DNA from: Amycolatopsis mongoliensis
GTDB lineage: Bacteria > Actinomycetota > Actinomycetes > Mycobacteriales > Pseudonocardiaceae
Assembly: GCF_030285665.1 (NCBI RefSeq)
Contig: NZ_CP127295.1
Location: forward strand, 9,300,001 to 9,364,000
Direction of reading: 5' to 3'
Length of the DNA stretch: 64,000 bases
Shown here: positions 35,696-44,617 of the stretch, one piece after another
How the letters are laid out: each line of letters opens with the position of its first letter
Numbering within the stretch: position 1 is the stretch's first letter
Program-made: the position numbers and the translations under genes
Notes under the pieces: generated by a model
The model's input: the letters and a program-made list of their open reading frames with translations, nothing else
Databases searched by the model: none
What the model was told of the DNA's origin: nothing

Positions 35696-36849
35696 GGGGT
35701 GACCTCCTCGCGGCAAAACCCGAATTCGGCGCGGAGGGCGTCGTTGTGCTCGCCGAGCCGGGGCACCGGGCCCAGCACCGGCTCCACTTCGTCGATGTCG
35801 ACCGGAGGCAGCAACGCCCGGACGACACCACCAGGGGCCTGGATCTGCTGCCGGCGAGCACGCCCGGCGAGCTGCGGATGGTCGAGGAGCTCACCCGGCC
35901 TGCGCAAGCGGGCACACGCGATCCCGGCCTCGCCGAGCAGTTCGACGACCTGGTCGGCGTCGAACGCGGCGAGCGCCGACTCGATCAGCGGCCCGATCAG
36001 GTGGTCGTGGGCGACGCGTTCGGGGTTGTGGGCGAACCGCGGGTCGCCGGCCAGCTCCGGGCGCCGGAGCACCTCCCGGCACAACCGAACCCATTCGCGG
36101 TCGCTTTGGACGGCCAGGAAAACCTGGTTGCCGTCGCCGGCCCGGTAAGGCCCGTAGGGGGCGATCGACGCGTGCTTCGCCCCGGTCCTGCGAGTCTCCG
36201 AACCCCCGTAGACCGCGTGGTACGCCGGTTGGATCATCCACTCCCCCAGCGCGTCGAGCATGGCGACCTCGACGGTCGCGCCGACACCCGTGGCGGCTCG
36301 CCGCAGCAGCGCGGTGAGGATGCCCGAGTAGGCGTACATGCCCGTCGCGATGTCCGCGATGGAAATCCCGGCCTTGCTCGGCTGTTCCGGCGTGCCGGTG
36401 GCGGCGACGAGCCCGGCCTCGCACTGGATCAGCAGGTCGTAGGCCTTCTTCGCCTGGTACGGGCCGCCGGGGCCGTAGCCCGAGATCGAGCAGTGGACGA
36501 GGTCGGGACGGGCCGCCCGCAGGGTCGCGGCGTCGAGGCCGAGGCGGCCCACCGCACCCGGTGCGAGGTTCTGGACCACCACGTCGGCGGCCGCGATCAT
36601 CGCGTCGAGCACGCGGCGGTCGGCCGGGTCCTTGATGTCCAGCTCGATCGACTCCTTGCCGCGGTTGAGCCAGACGAAGTAGCTGGAGTCGCCGTGGACC
36701 GTCCGGTCGTAGCCACGGGAGAAGTCCCCGGCGCCGGGGCGTTCGACCTTGATGACGCGGGCGCCGAGGTCGGCGAGCTGCCGGGTCGCGAAGGGAGCGG
36801 CGACCGCCTGTTCCAGCGCGACGACGGTCGTGCCTTCGAGAGGAAGCAT
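35692..36849 (-). CDS. Class III CoA-transferase (CaiB/BaiF family)
   Basis: Protein of 385 aa that would move CoA between acyl-CoA and a free acid. ATG at 36849 with AAAGG upstream. Family motifs: VVALEQAVAAPFATRQLADL, GARVIKVERPGAGDFSRGYD, FVWLNRGKESIELDIKDPAD, HCSISGYGPGGPYQAKKAYD (catalytic Asp at the end), LIQCEAGL, and GISIADIATGMYAYSGILTA. The C-terminal part has HNDALRAEFGF. In this operon it would activate the substrate acid before hydration and lyase cleavage. Confidence 0.92.
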   Translation of the reverse strand: MLPLEGTTVVALEQAVAAPFATRQLADLGARVIKVERPGAGDFSRGYDRTVHGDSSYFVWLNRGKESIELDIKDPADRRVLDAMIAAADVVVQNLAPGAVGRLGLDAATLRAARPDLVHCSISGYGPGGPYQAKKAYDLLIQCEAGLVAATGTPEQPSKAGISIADIATGMYAYSGILTALLRRAATGVGATVEVAMLDALGEWMIQPAYHAVYGGSETRRTGAKHASIAPYGPYRAGDGNQVFLAVQSDREWVRLCREVLRRPELAGDPRFAHNPERVAHDHLIGPLIESALAAFDADQVVELLGEAGIACARLRRPGELLDHPQLAGRARRQQIQAPGGVVRALLPPVDIDEVEPVLGPVPRLGEHNDALRAEFGFCREEVTP

Positions 36850-36873
36850 GGAGAGCCTTTCGTAGCCGGCGCT

Positions 36874-37671
36874 TCAGGGCCGGAGGAGGGCGCGGGCGCG
36901 GTCGAGCACCGGCTTGTCGATCATTCGCCCGTCGGGACCGGTGACCGCGCCTGCCGATCCCTCGGCCGCCTGGAGCACTGCACGGGCCCACGCGATTTCG
37001 TCCGCGCTGGAAGCCAGACCTCGTGCCGTGGGCGCGATCTGGGCCGGGTGGACGCAGAGTTTGCCGCGGAAGCCGAGGCTTCGGGCGTGGCGAGCCGCCG
37101 CGGTCACGGCGTCGGCGTCGTCGATGACCGTCGTGACGCCGTCGATCGGCGCCGACAGGCCGGCCACCCGGGAGGCGAGCACGATCGTGCTTCGCGCGAA
37201 CAGCATCGCCTCGGCGGTGTCGTCGGCTCCGAGGTCGGCGGCCAGGTCGAGCGAGCCGAAGGCGAGCCGGGTCACCCCGGGCGCGGTGGCGACGTCGTGC
37301 ACGCGGTGCAGCCCGGCCGCGGTCTCGACCAGCGCCACCACCGCGGTGCCCGTGCCCAGCCGCGCCGACAACGCGGCCAAGGCCGCCGGGTCCTCGGCCT
37401 TGGGCACGAGCACGCCGAGCAGCCCGGAGGCGCCGGCGACGGCGTCGACGTCCTCGTCGAACCACGGCGTGCCGGCGGCGTTGAGGCGAACCCAGGCCTG
37501 GCTGCCGTCGGACAGCCAGCGGAGCGTGTCGGCTCGGGCGGTGTCCTTGTCCTCGGGCCGCACCGCGTCTTCGAGGTCGATGACGACGGCGTCCGCGCCC
37601 GCGGCCGCCGCCTTCGCGAAGCGCCGGGGGACGTTGCCGGGCACGAAGAGCCAGGTGGCCTCGGGTCTCAT
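36874..37671 (-). CDS. CitE-like acyl-CoA lyase (HpcH/HpaI superfamily)
   Basis: TIM-barrel Mg-dependent C-C lyase, 265 aa. Motifs: TWLFVPGNVPRRFAKAAAAG, DAVVIDLEDAVRPEDK, a conserved Arg in AWVRLNAAG, VLVPKAEDP, ALVETAAGLHRV, AFGSLDLAADLG and KLCVHPAQIAPT. This is the free-standing CitE-like type that cleaves citramalyl-CoA, malyl-CoA or similar, not the citrate-lyase subunit (no CitD/CitF nearby). The ATG overlaps the acyl-CoA dehydrogenase stop. With CoA-transferase and hydratase it completes the activation-hydration-cleavage set. Confidence 0.9.
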   Translation of the reverse strand: MRPEATWLFVPGNVPRRFAKAAAAGADAVVIDLEDAVRPEDKDTARADTLRWLSDGSQAWVRLNAAGTPWFDEDVDAVAGASGLLGVLVPKAEDPAALAALSARLGTGTAVVALVETAAGLHRVHDVATAPGVTRLAFGSLDLAADLGADDTAEAMLFARSTIVLASRVAGLSAPIDGVTTVIDDADAVTAAARHARSLGFRGKLCVHPAQIAPTARGLASSADEIAWARAVLQAAEGSAGAVTGPDGRMIDKPVLDRARALLRP

Positions 37672-38822
37672 CGGACCGGGTTCCGTTTGATGAGCTGACG
37701 CGCGATGACGGTCCGCTGGATCTCGTTGGTGCCCTCGCCGACGATCATCAGCGGCGCGTCGCGGAAGTACCGCTCGACGTCGAACTCCGTCGAGTAGCCG
37801 TAGCCGCCGTGGATCCGCACCGCGTCGAGCGCGATCTTCATGGCCGTCTCGGAAGCGAACAGCTTCGCCATCCCCGCTTCCAGGTCCGCGCGCTCGCCGG
37901 AGTCGTACCGGCGGGCGGCGTACTGGACGAGCTGCCGGGCCGCGGTCAACCCGGTCGCCATGTCGGCGAGGTAGTTGCCGATCGACTGGTGCTGCCAGAT
38001 CGGCTGCCCGAAGCTTTCGCGTTCCTGGCTGTAGCGGATCGCGCGCGAGAGCGCGGCGGCGCCGACGCCGAGCGCTCGCGCCGCCACCTGGATGCGGCCG
38101 ATTTCGAGCCCGCGCATCATCTGCGCGAACCCCTCGCCTTCGACGGTGCCCAGCAACGAGCTGCGGGGCACGCGGAAGTCGGTGAAGGACAGCTCGCAGC
38201 TTTCGACGCCCTTGTAGCCGAGCTTCGGCAGGTCGCGGGACACCTCGAAACCGGGCCCCTTTTCGACCAGCAGGATGCTGATGCCGCGGTGCTTCGGCTC
38301 GGCGGTCCGGTCGGTGAGGCACAGCAGCGCGATCAGCTGGGCGCGGCGGGCGTTGGTGATCCAGGTCTTGGACCCGGTGATGACGTAGTCGTTCCCGTCC
38401 TTCCGGGCCACGGTGCGCATGGCCTGCAGGTCGGATCCGCCGCCGGGTTCGGTGAGCGCCATGGTCGCCCGGATCTCCCCGGTGGCCAGCTTCGGCAGGT
38501 AGTGGTCCTGCTGCGCCTGGGTTCCGTAGTGGAGCAGGAGCTTGGCGACGACGCTGTGCCCGCCCATGGCGCCGGCGAGGCTCATCCACCCGCGGGCGAG
38601 CTCTTCGGTCACCGCGGCGTAGCACGGGGTGGACACCCCGGCGTCGTTCCACGGCTCCGGAACGGCGAGCCCGAAGACGCCCATGCGCTTCATCTGCTCG
38701 ATCAGCGCTTCGGGGTAGGTGTCGGCGTGTTCCAGTTCTCGCACCACGGGCTCGACCTCGCGGTCGACCCACTCGCGGACGACGTCGACGATCGCTGTCT
38801 CGTCTGCGCTGAGTTCGTACAT
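37668..38822 (-). CDS. Acyl-CoA dehydrogenase
   Basis: FAD enzyme of 384 aa. ATG 38822 is chosen: AGGA is eight bases upstream, while the ATG at 38831 touches its AGG. Family motifs: MALTEPGGGSDLQAMRTVAR (FAD loop), GSKTWITNA, GYKGVESCELSFTDFRVPRS, YSQERESFGQPIWQHQSIGN, and ALDAVRIHGGYGYSTEFDVE, then FRDAPLMIVGEGTNEIQR with the catalytic Glu region. First gene of the five-gene operon and divergent from LysR. An acyl-CoA dehydrogenase also accompanies itaconate genes in Pseudomonas. Here it could form the unsaturated CoA ester that the hydratase uses. Confidence 0.93.
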   Translation of the reverse strand: MYELSADETAIVDVVREWVDREVEPVVRELEHADTYPEALIEQMKRMGVFGLAVPEPWNDAGVSTPCYAAVTEELARGWMSLAGAMGGHSVVAKLLLHYGTQAQQDHYLPKLATGEIRATMALTEPGGGSDLQAMRTVARKDGNDYVITGSKTWITNARRAQLIALLCLTDRTAEPKHRGISILLVEKGPGFEVSRDLPKLGYKGVESCELSFTDFRVPRSSLLGTVEGEGFAQMMRGLEIGRIQVAARALGVGAAALSRAIRYSQERESFGQPIWQHQSIGNYLADMATGLTAARQLVQYAARRYDSGERADLEAGMAKLFASETAMKIALDAVRIHGGYGYSTEFDVERYFRDAPLMIVGEGTNEIQRTVIARQLIKRNPVR

Positions 38823-38834
38823 GGCTGTCATCCT

Positions 38835-38874
38835 GACTCGTGATGACGAGTCGAGAGAAATACCGATTCGTGAT
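38835..38874. promoter_or_regulatory. LysR operator region (dyad plus 30-bp-spaced repeat)
   Basis: A perfect dyad GACTCGT-GATG-ACGAGTC covers 38835-38852. Its left part GACTCGTGAT recurs as GATTCGTGAT at 38865-38874, exactly 30 bp (three turns) further, inside a T-N11-A box (38861-38873). This is the recognition-site/activation-site pattern of LysR-type regulators between divergent genes. Confidence 0.6.
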
Positions 38875-38912
38875 ATCCCTAGACGCGTCCGGCATACCGG
38901 CAGGAGGACCGC

Positions 38913-39845
38913 GTGGAACTCAAGCAGCTCTTGGCCTTGGTGACCGTCGGCGACACCGGGAGCGTCACCAAGGCCGCCCGTCTGCTCCACGTCGTGCAGC
39001 CCGCGGTCAGCCGGTACATCCGCGCTCTGGAGGACGAGGTGGGAGTCCCGCTCTTCGAGCGCAGCCGCCAGGGGATGACCCTCACCCCGGCGGGCGAAGT
39101 CCTCGCCGAGCGCGCGAGACGCGCGCTGCTCGAACTGGACCGGGCCCGCGCCGAGATCCGCCCGGACCGCGAGCACGTGCGAGGCATCGTGACGATCGGG
39201 CTGCTGGAAAGCACCGTCGAACTCGTGGCCGCGCCGTTGGTGGAGGCGCTCGGGCGCCGGCACCCGGGCATCGACGTGCGGATCCTGAGCGCGTTTTCCG
39301 GTCACCTGCGGCAGTGGCTCGACGACGGCGCGGTGGACATGAGCCTGCTTTACAACGTGAACTCGACGCCGTCGATCGCCGTCACCCCGTTGCTGCGCGA
39401 AGCGTTGTGGGCGATCGCTCCCCCCGACACGGAACTCGGCCGCGAAGCGCTCACCTGGGACAGGGTGTGCGAGAACCGGCTGATCCTGCCGGTCGCGGGC
39501 CACGGCCTGCGCACCCTCGTGGACGAAGCGCTCGGCGCCGCGGCAGCGGCGCCCACGATCGTGTGCCAGACCAACTCGATGCCGGTGCAGAAGAGGCTGG
39601 TGGCCGTCGGCACCGGGTGGAGTGTCCTTCCCGCGGCGGGCGTCGCCGAAGACGTGGCAGCCGGGCGGCTGCGGGGCGGCCCGATCGTCGATCCCGCGAT
39701 CTCCCGCACGATCGTCCTGGCGTTGCCGCGAGCCGGCCGCATCCCGCCCGCTGCCGAGGTCTCCGCCACCGAGATCGTCCGGGTGACCCACCGCCTGGTC
39801 GAGGACGGCACCTGGCCGACCGCCAGCGTGGCTCAGGCCGGGTGA
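38913..39845 (+). CDS. LysR-family transcriptional regulator
   Basis: Protein of 310 aa. GTG at 38913 with AGGAGG upstream. HTH (residues 1-60): MELKQLLALVTVGDTGSVTK, AARLLHVVQPAVSRYIRALE, VPLFERSRQGMTLTPAGE. Linker helix to about 90, then a periplasmic-binding-like effector domain (about 92-295) starting GIVTIGLLESTVELVAAPLV. Divergent from the acyl-CoA dehydrogenase operon with a fitting operator region between. LysR regulators control rip/ict itaconate loci in other bacteria, which agrees with the proposed role. Effector likely the acid substrate or a CoA intermediate (inference). Confidence 0.92.
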   Translation: MELKQLLALVTVGDTGSVTKAARLLHVVQPAVSRYIRALEDEVGVPLFERSRQGMTLTPAGEVLAERARRALLELDRARAEIRPDREHVRGIVTIGLLESTVELVAAPLVEALGRRHPGIDVRILSAFSGHLRQWLDDGAVDMSLLYNVNSTPSIAVTPLLREALWAIAPPDTELGREALTWDRVCENRLILPVAGHGLRTLVDEALGAAAAAPTIVCQTNSMPVQKRLVAVGTGWSVLPAAGVAEDVAAGRLRGGPIVDPAISRTIVLALPRAGRIPPAAEVSATEIVRVTHRLVEDGTWPTASVAQAG

Positions 39846-40828
39846 CCGCACAACGGCCGCTGCCGTTGACGGTCGCGACGACCCGGTCGCGGCCGACGCA
39901 TGCTCGATGCCGTCGGTCACATCCACCCGTCAGCAGGCCGGACAGAGGAAAGGCTCAGCCGCGTCCGCAGAGCCGGACAGTGAAGTGCTGCGCTACCCCG
40001 GGATCTGCGTCGTGCGTGTGGAGGATGGGCAGCCAGTGGAGTAGACCCGGATGCCGCTTGGCGCCGCGCCCAGCTTCGCCGACGACGAGACTTTGATCGA
40101 AATTTGGCGGGCTGCTCTGCAGTGGCGCCAGACCTGTGCCCAACCGTTCGTGCTGTGCTGACATCCGAGGTTGCTTGGGTCATCAGGTGCTGGTGCGCGT
40201 CCCCTGCCACTGGCTACTGATCGTCGGCGTCGAGCCGGCTCAGTGCGGTGCCGAGGAAAGCGTCCCGGCGTTGTCCGAGAAGGTCAGCGTCAAGCTCTGA
40301 CGGCCACCCGCCGTTCCCGGGTGACGGCCACGCCCTGCAGGACCAGCGCCATCATCGACCGGGGCCACAGCCACTGCATCCTCACAACAGGTCGACCCCG
40401 GCCAAACGGGTTCCCGGTCACAACCGCACGCTTCTGGTCCTGCGCCGCCAGCAGCGACAGCGTCAATGTCGACGAGGCGGCCATGGCTGTCGCGACCCGG
40501 GCCGGCAAGGCTTCCAGCTTGCCTTCGTAGGCTGACCGGTCTGGCGGCCCGTCGCCGCCGGGCCGGAACAGGCTCTCTGGATTCCATGGCCGATGACGAC
40601 CGTGGCGCCTCCCAAGGCGGCCGCTCACCGATCCGCCGTGTACCGGTGAACCCATTGGAAAGCGGCGCCGGTTACACACGTCGTCTGGATGCTGCACAAC
40701 CCAGCGGAGCGTCCGGCCTGACGAAGGCCGCCACGCTGCCGGCGGCGAGACGCGGCCGCGTCACCGGGATTGCGCGAAGCGCGCGATGGTGCCAGTCTGG
40801 CCAGCACACTCTACGCATCGGACACGAC
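39846..40828. other. Stretch without a recognisable gene
   Basis: About 980 bases between the LysR gene and the ROK gene. Several frames are open by GC bias, but none shows a family motif or good ribosome site. A minus-strand frame around 40290-40500 has a mildly hydrophobic stretch (STLTLSLLAAQ) that I cannot assign. The promoter of the ROK gene must lie at its right end. Confidence 0.5.
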
Positions 40829-42067
40829 ATGGAATTGACACCCTGGGACGGCTCGAGAATCGGGTTGGATCAGGAGGAGATGCGTCGGCACAATCGCGGT
40901 ACTTTTCTTCGCCTCGTGCATCTGAGCGGCGGAATCTCGCGGGCTGAACTCGCGAGACGGATGAACCTCAACCGAAGCACGATCAAGACGTTGACGGCGG
41001 AACTGAGCGCAGCGGGCCTGGTCCGGGAAGTGTCGCAGACGGACAATCGTCACCAGGGCCGCCCGTCGCCCATTGTGCGGCCGGAGACTCAGCGTTTCCA
41101 CGTATTGGCGTTCGACGTCGCGGTGGACCGGTTGGTCGCCGCCCGGATCGGCCTCGGCGGTGTCGTCCTGGACCGCAAGGTCGCCGCCCGGCGCCGGTCC
41201 GGAGTCGATCTCGACTACGTGGTCACGACGCTCGCGAACCTCGGCCGCCAGTTGACCGAGGCGGCGCCGTCGACGTCGACTTGCGTGGGGCTCGGGGCCT
41301 CGTACTGCGGAATGATCCGTCCCGACGACGGGACCGTCCGTTTCGGCCCCGACCTCGGATGGGTCGACCAGGCGTTCGGCGCTGAACTGGCACGCCGGCT
41401 GGGGCTGGGACCGCCAGTGCCGGTGGGAAACGAGGCCCATCTCGGCGCGCTCGCGGAGCACCTTCGTGGGGCCGGGACAGGAGTGCAGAACCTTGTCTAC
41501 CTGCACGGCGACGTCGGCGTCGGTGGCGGGATCATCGTCGGCGGCACGGTGCTGGACGGCGACGCGGGCTACGGGTGCGAGCTGGGCCACATGGTCGTCA
41601 ACCCGCACGGCGGGCGACCTTGTGGCTGCGGCTCCAGCGGGTGCCTGGAGGCGGAAGCCGGTGAACGGGCCTTGCTGGACGCCGCACACCGACCGCCGGA
41701 GGTCTTCGGCCGTGACGCCGTGCGGGCGGTGGCCGACGACGCTGCCGCAGGCGATGCCGACGCTCGCGACGCGCTCGATTACGTCGGGGATTGGCTGGGC
41801 ATCGGCGTGGCCAATCTCATCAATCTCTTCAATCCGGCGGTGGTCGTCTTCGGTGGAATGTTGCGGGATGTGTACGCCGGTGTACTGCCGCGAGTACGTA
41901 GTCGCGTCGCACGCAATGTGCTGCCGGTGGCGAAGGAAAAGGTGCGCTTGAGTGTGTCGGCTCTCGGGGACGACGCCACCCTGATCGGCGCCGGCGAGCT
42001 CGGATTCGAGCGGCTGCTGCACGATCCATTGGGGGAAACGCCGCGGCTTTCGCCGACCGCTTCGTGA
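40829..42067 (+). CDS. ROK-family transcriptional regulator
   Basis: Protein of 412 aa of the NagC/XylR type: an N-terminal winged HTH (about 15-75, NRGTFLRLVHLSGGISRAEL, ARRMNLNRSTIKTLTAELSA) joined to a sugar-kinase-like ROK domain. The kinase fold shows VGVGGGIIVGGTVLDGDAGY, GCELGHMVVNPHGGRPCGCG and GCLEAEAG, with the CxCGxxGCxE zinc motif and the preceding His; and NLINLFNPAVVVFGGML. ATG at 40829; the ribosome site is weak, and a later ATG at about 40880 is possible. Usually a sugar-responsive repressor. No sugar genes lie directly beside it. Confidence 0.9.
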   Translation: MELTPWDGSRIGLDQEEMRRHNRGTFLRLVHLSGGISRAELARRMNLNRSTIKTLTAELSAAGLVREVSQTDNRHQGRPSPIVRPETQRFHVLAFDVAVDRLVAARIGLGGVVLDRKVAARRRSGVDLDYVVTTLANLGRQLTEAAPSTSTCVGLGASYCGMIRPDDGTVRFGPDLGWVDQAFGAELARRLGLGPPVPVGNEAHLGALAEHLRGAGTGVQNLVYLHGDVGVGGGIIVGGTVLDGDAGYGCELGHMVVNPHGGRPCGCGSSGCLEAEAGERALLDAAHRPPEVFGRDAVRAVADDAAAGDADARDALDYVGDWLGIGVANLINLFNPAVVVFGGMLRDVYAGVLPRVRSRVARNVLPVAKEKVRLSVSALGDDATLIGAGELGFERLLHDPLGETPRLSPTAS

Positions 42068-42133
42068 TCCGGCCGTGGCGTGTCACTCGGAGCGAGCGAC
42101 ATGCGCGACGCACCGTCGCGGACGTCGGCGTCG

Positions 42134-42288
42134 GGGTGGATGCAAGAGATCCCGTGCTCGAGCACTCGCCGGCGGAGTACGTCCGGCGCCCGCTGGTGCG
42201 CAACGAGTCACCGACCCTCGACCTGTCCCACCTGCAGATCGAGGCCCTGCTGACCGCCGCGCGAGAATCAACCAACCCGTGCGACTTA
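42134..42288 (+). pseudogene. Tyrosine integrase remnant
   Basis: The frame reads DPVLEHSPAEYVRRPLVRNE, SPTLDLSHLQIEALLTAARE and STNPCD, like the segment between arm-binding and catalytic domains of actinobacterial XerC/D-like integrases. The catalytic part is missing. The sequence after the IS insertion does not continue it, so it was already decayed before insertion. Confidence 0.55.
42286..42288. repeat. Target-site duplication, left (TTA)
   Basis: TTA immediately left of the IS5-family element; the same TTA follows its right end at 43163-43165. Confidence 0.7.
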
Positions 42289-43162
42289 GGGGTCAGTTCA
42301 GAATGAGTTTGCGGAGGCAGATCACGGAGCAGGCCAGGCTGAGGACGGCTTGGTGCACGTCGGCTCGTCGTTCGGTCCGGATGCGCAGGCGGCGGAAGCC
42401 TTTGAGCCACGCGAAGGTGCGTTCCACTGGCCAGCGGATGGTGCCCAGGCCAGAGCCGTGCTCGACGCCGCGGCGGGCGATGACCGGGGTGATGCCGCGG
42501 GCGCGGACCAGGCGCCGGTACTTGTCGTGATCGTAGCCGCGGTCGGCGTAGAGCCGACGCGGCCGACGACGCGGCTTGCCGACCACGCCACGGATCGGAG
42601 GGATGGCATCGAGCAGCGGGATCAGCTGGGTGACGTCATTGCGATGGCCGCCGGTCAGCGTGACCGCGAGCGGGGTGCCGTGGGCGTCGGTGATCAGGTG
42701 GTGCTTGGAGCCGGGTTTGCGCCGGTCGACCGGGCTGGGCCCGGTGTGGTCCCCCCTTTGAGAGCACGCAAGTGGGTGGAGTCGACCAGCGCAGCGGACA
42801 GGTCCAGCAGCCCAGCGGCACGCAGCTCGGCGAGCAGGCGTTCATGGAGTTGCTGCCAGACTCCGGCCTCGTGCCATTCGGTCAACCGTCGCCAGCAGGT
42901 GGCCCCGGAGGCGCCGAACAACGCCGTCGGCAGACGGTTCCAGCCGATACCGGTGCGGATGACGTACAGGATGCCTTCGAGTGCGGCGCGGTCGTCGGCA
43001 CGCTTGCGGCCGGGATAGCGGAACCGCCGCGGATGCACCGGAAGGAGTGGTTCCAGCCGCTCCCACAGCTGGTCGGTCAGGACCTCCTCACGCATACCAA
43101 GATTCTCGAAAGCCCCGCAGCCCCGGCAAAGACGACACGCCGACTCATTCTGAACTGACCTC
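42289..43162. mobile_element. Complete IS5-family insertion sequence (IS427-like group)
   Basis: An 874-bp element with 20-bp terminal inverted repeats: GGGGTCAGTTCAGAATGAGT at the left end and GAGGTCAGTTCAGAATGAGT as reverse complement of the right end (19 of 20 match). It is flanked by TTA duplications and encodes a two-frame DDE transposase on the minus strand. Intact ends and duplications indicate a recent insertion. Confidence 0.9.
42293..43095 (-). CDS. IS5-family transposase made by frameshift from two overlapping frames
   Basis: The first frame (43095 to 42694) starts MREEVLTDQLWERLEPLLPV and contains ILYVIRTGIGWNRLPTALFG and the first catalytic Asp in ALVDSTHLRALKGG. The second frame continues GPSPVDRRKPGSKHHLITDA, has RRLYADRGYDHDKYRR (second Asp) and IRWPVERTFAWLKGFRRLR (catalytic Glu), and ends at 42293. 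A run of six G preceded by AAA on the coding strand (42751-42759) lies where a -1 slip joins them. The 803-base span fits a -1 shift. Such slippage is normal in this IS group. Confidence 0.85.
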
Positions 43163-43165
43163 TTA
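43163..43165. repeat. Target-site duplication, right (TTA)
   Basis: TTA directly after the right inverted repeat of the IS5-family element, matching 42286-42288. Confidence 0.7.
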
Positions 43166-43571
43166 GCCGGCCAGGACCGAACATCTTCGACCGTTCCAGC
43201 TGCTCAAGCCGCTTCTCCCGACCAAAAATCTCCGCGGATCGGTAGCGGATAGGCACAGTCGGAAGTCTCGCTGGAACGACCCGACCCAGCCAATCGTTGA
43301 CGGCCGTCAGATCGTCGAATAGGGCGGCGGACAATGTCGGCAAGGACGACACCCAGCCCAGTTCGCGGCGCCACGGAAACGTCACCCACGGCCGTCCACT
43401 GTCGACACGCCGGGCTGCCGGCACCAACACATGGCGGGGCAGCGCGGGGACGGTGGATGCGTCCCATGCCTGCTTCGGCAGTTCGATCACGGAGGAGTTC
43501 GACAGCTGCAGCAACGCCTCGTGGCTGAGAATCCTGGCGCCCGCCCGGCTCGTTCGAGTCTTCACCCTCAC
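43166..43571 (-). pseudogene. Unknown protein, C-terminus removed by the IS insertion
   Basis: Minus-strand frame from GTG 43571, about 135 codons before the IS border. It reads RILSHEALLQLSNSSVIELP, RPWVTFPWRRELGWVSSLPT, LSAALFDDLTAVNDWLGRVV, RYRSAEIFGREKRLEQLERS and KMFGPGRL, then enters the IS end. The motifs look like a real, conserved protein (the R.R..EIFG.EKRL segment in particular), but I cannot name the family. The frame has no good ribosome site, so the 5' end may be missing too. Confidence 0.5.
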
Positions 43572-43839
43572 CGAGGCGGACGAGGTACTGGCGGTCTACC
43601 CGTCCCCGCCGGACGCGACCGGCCGTTGAACAGAACAGCGTAGGCGCGGATGACCTATGCGCACCCGCGACTTCCAAGGCGTGTGGTCCGTGTCGACGTC
43701 GTGTAGGAAGTGGTTGGTGACCGGACTTTCTGTCGACTACGCAGGGTTGATGCGGAACCTACAGGTGCCGCTGATCCATGCTGACCTTGGTCGGGTGCTC
43801 CTCGACGCCGCGGCAGAACACTACGAACGCCAGTGGCCG

Positions 43840-44083
43840 ATTTGCTCGTTGGTCCAGTTGTCTGTGGGCGAGTTTGCTGCCAGAACCCACCACCATCGCA
43901 CCGCCCGCAGCGATCCCCGCGGCGGAGACCACGTTGAGCGGCACTCCGGCCACGGTGCCGATACCGGTGGCATCCAGGACCAGGCCGCCGCCCTCGCCTA
44001 CCGCGCTGAGCGCAGTGAGTGCGACCCCGTGACCCGGATCACCCGGCAGGTCGATCTCGGAATGCCCGCAGTGACCTCGCTGC
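43840..44083 (-). pseudogene. Polymorphic-toxin N-terminal remnant (type VII-like)
   Basis: Minus-strand frame reads ALTALSAVGEGGGLVLDATG, IGTVAGVPLNVVSAAGIAAG and GAMVVGSGSKLAHRQLD. This small-residue hydrophobic pattern occurs in the region before toxin domains of actinobacterial WXG/LXG-led polymorphic toxins. There is no start and no toxin tip. Tentative. Confidence 0.35.
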
Positions 44084-44103
44084 GCTGACCGGCCTGCGAG
44101 GAC

Positions 44104-44139
44104 GGCGCCCGCTCACCGCAAAGACGGCGAGCGGGCGCC
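44104..44139. terminator. Strong GC-rich hairpin (terminator candidate)
   Basis: GGCGCCCGCTC (44104-44114) and GAGCGGGCGCC (44129-44139) form a perfect 11-bp stem with a 14-base loop. No U-tract follows, as is usual in actinomycetes. Confidence 0.55.
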
Positions 44140-44617
44140 GGTCCAGCCAGCTGGCCTGGTTCGAGCGGACAGCGCGGTGCCCGGCGGCGTGACGGAGCGG
44201 CCGTAGCCGGTCGAGTCCGACGACGGTGGGCCCTGACCTTCATGGCCAACCCCGTCGAGCGGCAAGGGAAGAGTGTCGACGAGGGCCCAGAGCACGAGGC
44301 CAATGATGACGTAGCAGCGGTGACCAGGTTGGCGGGCCGGAGTGGACGTTCGCGACGAGACTTGCCGTGTCCCGAGAATGATTAGTGACGACCAAGGCGG
44401 CTGCGTGGACGCTGCCTGGTTGGACCGCCCCCGGACAGTCACGCGCGATACTGGTTCATTAAACAGCCCTGTCATCTGGCGGGCCGTTGCCGGGCGACGA
44501 GTTCGCCGGTCTGCTCCAGGATTAGTGTGCCGCGGTTGGTCAGCGTCGAGTGGGCGCCACTAGGTCGTGACCGTCGGACCGCAGTTCCATGCCGCTATCC
44601 GTGCATGCTGGCGTGAT
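44140..44617. other. Stretch without a recognisable gene
   Basis: Between the hairpin and the SDR gene stop. Open frames are short and without motifs. The local GC is slightly lower around 44380-44480. Confidence 0.5.

Noticed and set aside
43166..43571. Assignment of the IS-interrupted gene to an anti-plasmid or anti-phage defence family
   Set aside because: One segment (EIFG.EKRL) felt familiar, but I could not tie it firmly to any defence family, so it stays unnamed.
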